Assembly (NCBI GenBank): GCA_019419505.1
Contig: DXZS01000003.1
Coordinates: forward strand, 1 to 36,076
DNA length: 36,076 bases
Source of the DNA: Collinsella sp.
GTDB lineage: Bacteria; Actinomycetota; Coriobacteriia; Coriobacteriales; Coriobacteriaceae
Direction of reading: 5' to 3'
The notes beneath the pieces were generated by a model. The model had not been told where the DNA came from and made no database searches. It worked only from the letters and a program-made list of their open reading frames with translations. Positions 33,675 through 36,076 of this stretch are shown here, one piece after another (the stretch's first letter is position 1; every line of letters begins with the position of its first letter). Made by a program: the position numbers and the translations under genes.

Positions 33675-34300
33675 GGCTCATCGTTGTCGACGACGACCGC
33701 TTGGTGGTCGATTCGCTCAAGATTATCTTGGGCGCCCAGCCGCAGATCGAAGTGGTGGGCACCGGTGCCAACGGCAACGATGCGGTGGCGCTCTACGCCG
33801 AGCACGCACCCGATATTGCGCTGCTCGACATCCAGATGCCGGGACGCGACGGCCTTTCGGCCGCGCGCGAGATCCTTGAGCACGACCCTGCGGCGCGCGT
33901 GGTGTTTCTGACGACGTTCTCGGATGACGAGTACATTGTGTCGGCGCTCAAGCTGGGCGCCCGCGGCTACCTGATCAAGACCGATGTCGCTGCCATTCCG
34001 CCGGCGTTGGCGCAGGTCATGGACGGCAAACGCGTGCTCGAGGGCAAGGCGATCGAAGATATCAACTTTGATGGGGCGGACGTCGAGGCCGGCGCGACCC
34101 GCCGGCCCGCCGCCTTTGCCGGCCTGACCGACCGCGAGTTCGAAGTCGCCGAGCTCATCGCCCGCGGCCTCGACAACAAAGAGATCGCCGCCACCGCCTA
34201 TATGGGCGAAGGCACCGTACGCAACCACATCAGTTCGATCCTGGCCAAAATGGGCCTGCGCAACCGCACGCAGATCGCTATCGCCTACCTGCGAGGGTAG
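33671..34300 (+). CDS. LuxR/NarL-type response regulator
   Basis: A 209-aa regulator. The receiver domain (1-118) has the acidic pocket D7-D8-D9, phospho-acceptor D53 in LLDIQMPGRDG, T81/T82 and K103. The LuxR-type HTH (about 150-205) has LTDREFEVAELIARGLDNKEIA and GTVRNHISSILAKMG. It is translated in coupling with the kinase gene. The pair lies divergent from the ABC-2 exporter, the usual setting for exporter induction by its own substrate or by envelope stress. The partner assignment is certain; the target genes are inferred. Confidence 0.95.
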   Translation: MRLIVVDDDRLVVDSLKIILGAQPQIEVVGTGANGNDAVALYAEHAPDIALLDIQMPGRDGLSAAREILEHDPAARVVFLTTFSDDEYIVSALKLGARGYLIKTDVAAIPPALAQVMDGKRVLEGKAIEDINFDGADVEAGATRRPAAFAGLTDREFEVAELIARGLDNKEIAATAYMGEGTVRNHISSILAKMGLRNRTQIAIAYLRG

Positions 34301-34320
34301 TTGCCCGAAGACCGACCGTT

Positions 34321-34374
34321 CCGGCATAGCAAAATGGCTGCTACCGATTTAAGGCCATTTCAAAACTATGCCGG
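34321..34374 (+). terminator. Hairpin after the response regulator gene
   Basis: CCGGCATAG (34321-34329) pairs with CTATGCCGG (34366-34374), and inside it AAATGGC pairs with GCCATTT. It is 20 bases past the regulator stop. The 3' arm is shared with the longer repeat that follows, so only one of the two foldings can form. No T-run follows. Confidence 0.5.
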
Positions 34375-34513
34375 TTTACGGGGCCAAACTCAGGACCCCC
34401 ATCCATACCCGCGTTTTCTGCAAAATGACGGCTCGTCTACCTGCGGTTTTATTTTCACGAATATCGGCATGGTTGGAGACTCGTAACTCAGCCCCGTAAA
34501 CCGGCATAGTTTT
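34362..34513. repeat. Long inverted-repeat element, unit 1
   Basis: Perfect 23-bp arms (34362-34384 and 34491-34513; AAAACTATGCCGG... against its complement) enclose 106 bases. The central 83 bases (34394-34476) are homologous to unit 2 at about 70% by hand count; the arms are not. The 597-bp gap 34301-34897 holds two such units, smaller hairpins and no gene I can support. Confidence 0.85.
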
Positions 34514-34605
34514 GTTCGGGCGGCCCTGGACGAGTGCCTCCGCCAGCCTCGCGGGACCAAAATGATCCGTTTTCCTCCGTCCCCAAGGGATCAGCCGGAA
34601 CCGCT

Positions 34606-34767
34606 CGCCACGAAATCGGCCCATCTACTACGTTTGACGCGATACCCATGACCATACCTTCGTTTTGAACAAAACCACAGGCGTTCTACCTGCGGTTTTG
34701 TTTTCGCGTTTTTTGGTATGGTTGGGGGTAAGGGGCTAAACGTAGTAGATGGGCCGGTTTCGTGGCG
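34606..34767. repeat. Long inverted-repeat element, unit 2
   Basis: Arms of 30 bp (34606-34635 and 34738-34767), complementary at all but one position, enclose 102 bases. Nested within are ACCATACC / GGTATGGT and ACAAAACC-CAGG / CCTG-GGTTTTGT. The core 34643-34725 matches unit 1. Confidence 0.85.
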
Positions 34768-34787
34768 CGCCCCCGGCGCATAAAAGC

Positions 34788-34822
34788 GCCGCCACGGAGG
34801 AGGGAGATGCCTCCGTGGCGGC
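34788..34822 (-). terminator. GC hairpin downstream of the surface-protein gene
   Basis: GCCGCCACGGAGG / CCTCCGTGGCGGC, a 13-bp perfect stem with a 9-base loop. It lies 75 bases past the stop of the LPATG protein gene and may back up the nearer hairpin. Confidence 0.5.
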
Positions 34823-34859
34823 TGGGGGTAGGAGTAGGTCGGAATTTAGCCCTGCCGGC

Positions 34860-34885
34860 CGCCCGGGGCCTTTTGGCCCCGGGCG
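34860..34885 (-). terminator. Hairpin at the end of the LPATG protein gene
   Basis: CGCCCGGGGCC / GGCCCCGGGCG, an 11-bp perfect stem on a four-base loop, 12 bases past the stop at 34898. It is very stable but lacks a following T-run. Confidence 0.6.
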
Positions 34886-34897
34886 CTGCCAGCGTGC

Positions 34898-36076
34898 CTA
34901 GCGCTTACGGATACCCCAGACCAGGGCTCCGACGCCGGCCGTGGCGATGACAAATGCCATAAGCAGAGCGGCAGCCTGCTGGTCGCCGGTGGCGGGCAGG
35001 AAACCCTTGACCGTCTTAACGATGTTCGTCACGGTCTTGGGCGTGCCGGGATCGGGCGTCGGCACGGGCGTCTCGGGCTTCTTGTACGTGTTGTTGAACA
35101 CGATACCCTCGACGCTCTTGTCGCCCTTGGTAAAGGCAACGTTCGCCTTGAGGTTGCCCTCGCCGTCGTCGACCACGTTGACGGTCGCGGTAAAGACGGA
35201 CTTGTCGTAGGTCATACCGGCCTCGTCGCCCTTGACCTCGCTGATGGTGTAGACGTACGTACCGGGCTCGTCGTACTCGAACTTGTCGAAGTTGATCTTG
35301 CCGTCGGCATCGTTGGTAACCGTAGACTCGATGTCCTCGCCAACGAGCTTAAAGCTAAACTCGTCCTTCTTGAGCTCGCGTCCCTCGAGCACCTTGATGG
35401 CGCCGATGGAAACCTGCGTGGGCATGGCGTGATACTTGTTGGTAAAGCCAGCCGACTCGGTGGTTCCCTCGAGCTTGTGCGTCGCGGTCAGCGTGCCGTC
35501 GCCGTTGTCGGAGACGGTGGTCACGACGGTGTAGGTCGTGCCGTCATAGGTGACGCCCTTGTACAGGCCGAGCGCGTTGGGGCAAGCCTCGCGCAGCATG
35601 TACGTGTGCGTGCCGGGCGCCTCGTAGCGGATCGGGCTCAGCGTAACGTTACCGTCGACGTCATTGGTGCCGCTCGCGACAACCACGCCGTCCTCGAGCA
35701 GCTCAAACGTGAACTCGCCAGCTGCAAGGTCGCGTCCGGTCAGACGCTTGACCGTCTTGACCTGATCGGTCACGGAAGAATCGGTAGGTGCCACGCCGTA
35801 GGTGTTGGTGAACGTGAAGGCAGCACCGTCGTCGCCTTCGCGCTTGACGCTCAGATGCCCGGCACCGTCGTCAGACACGGTGTAGGAAACCTTGCGCGTG
35901 GCGTTGGTGTCATTGGTCACGCCAGGGGCACTACCGGACTCGGTCACCGTGTAAGTAAAGGTGTGCGAGCGCGGAGCGGTGGGGGCTGCGGGCTCGGGCT
36001 CGTCGCTGGGCTCGTCGGCGTTGGCATCGGTGTCGGCCTCTTCAGCCTCTGCCTCGTCGGCCTCTGCCTCGTCGGC
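34898..36076 (-). CDS. LPATG-anchored surface protein with pilin-like repeats (partial)
   Basis: The C-terminal 392 aa of a larger protein; the frame stays open to the right edge of the window and no start is present. From the edge inward there is an acidic Ala/Asp/Glu linker with a perfect 15-base repeat. Part of one and then two more Spy0128/FctA-like beta domains follow; each has a Lys-containing KTVK or IKVL opening, an EPGTYVYTISE or APGTHTYMLRE turn and an FTNKY or FNNTY end, the layout of intramolecular isopeptide (Lys-Asn with Glu) pilin domains. A Pro-rich stalk (PETPVPTPDPGTP) leads to the sorting signal LPATG, a hydrophobic helix and IRKR. Sortase should link it to the cell wall; a fimbrial backbone or adhesin role is likely. 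Confidence 0.88.
   Translation of the reverse strand, partial: ADEAEADEAEAEEADTDANADEPSDEPEPAAPTAPRSHTFTYTVTESGSAPGVTNDTNATRKVSYTVSDDGAGHLSVKREGDDGAAFTFTNTYGVAPTDSSVTDQVKTVKRLTGRDLAAGEFTFELLEDGVVVASGTNDVDGNVTLSPIRYEAPGTHTYMLREACPNALGLYKGVTYDGTTYTVVTTVSDNGDGTLTATHKLEGTTESAGFTNKYHAMPTQVSIGAIKVLEGRELKKDEFSFKLVGEDIESTVTNDADGKINFDKFEYDEPGTYVYTISEVKGDEAGMTYDKSVFTATVNVVDDGEGNLKANVAFTKGDKSVEGIVFNNTYKKPETPVPTPDPGTPKTVTNIVKTVKGFLPATGDQQAAALLMAFVIATAGVGALVWGIRKR

Noticed and set aside
34376..34624. 82-codon minus-strand ORF across the inverted-repeat element
   Set aside because: It runs through both arms and the loop of unit 1 and has no family resemblance; the reading frame is not kept in unit 2.

Overview
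The window is GC-rich, actinobacterial-type DNA, read mostly from the minus strand. Gene content, strong GGAGG-type ribosome sites, frequent GTG/TTG starts and several families of short dispersed hairpin repeats built on GGGGAC suggest a gut Coriobacteriia, most likely Collinsella. The genus is inferred from general familiarity with this group; no database was searched.

Layout. (1) 1-4160: pyrE (minus) and, divergently, the P-type Mg2+ ATPase mgtA, whose leader holds a 23-codon ORF with a perfect Shine-Dalgarno and a hairpin repeat. (2) 4198-5800: an ATPase gene of the AAA_14/DUF4143 type, flanked by direct repeats, with three GGTTAA boxes exactly 23 bp apart upstream. (3) 5836-10969, all minus: GH1 6-phospho-beta-glucosidase, a DUF4867-like protein, luxS, nucleoside hydrolase and ribokinase; the last two form a nucleoside/ribose salvage operon. 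(4) 11157-13373: an OatA-like O-acyltransferase with a C-terminal SGNH domain (plus). (5) 13484-16830: an operon of a degenerate MgtE-like protein (PRC-like + MgtE_N + CBS + 5 TM) and a non-canonical NRAMP transporter, with a structured leader. (6) 16928-22701, minus: a NodB-fold protein whose metal His residues are replaced, PRC-barrel and YtxH proteins, a free-standing cyanophycin-synthetase N-domain protein, a CNNM/CorC protein and a hemolysin III/PAQR protein. (7) 22888-25223: membrane-anchored alpha/beta hydrolase (plus) and a DUF362 double-[4Fe-4S] protein (minus). (8) 25333-32329, minus: a MacB/FtsX-type ABC pair and a three-gene ABC-2 exporter, separated by a GGGGAC hairpin array. (9) 32529-34300, plus: a histidine kinase and LuxR-type response regulator divergent from the exporter. 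(10) 34321-34885: nested inverted-repeat elements. (11) 34898-36076: the C-terminal part of an LPATG-anchored surface protein with pilin-like repeats, running off the right edge.

Main points of interest. First, four genes tied to Mg2+ or divalent cations lie in 22 kb; two form an operon in which the MgtE-like channel appears to have lost its signature residues while the NRAMP-like partner lacks the usual metal-binding Asn and Met. Second, at 34362-34767 two homologous cores (about 70% identical by hand) each sit inside a perfect or near-perfect long inverted repeat whose sequence differs entirely between the two, so pairing rather than sequence is conserved. Third, GGGGAC repeats sit at the 3' ends of minus-strand genes and in two cases supply the TAG stop codon.

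Coordinates and pairings were read by eye; no folding, alignment or homology search was run.
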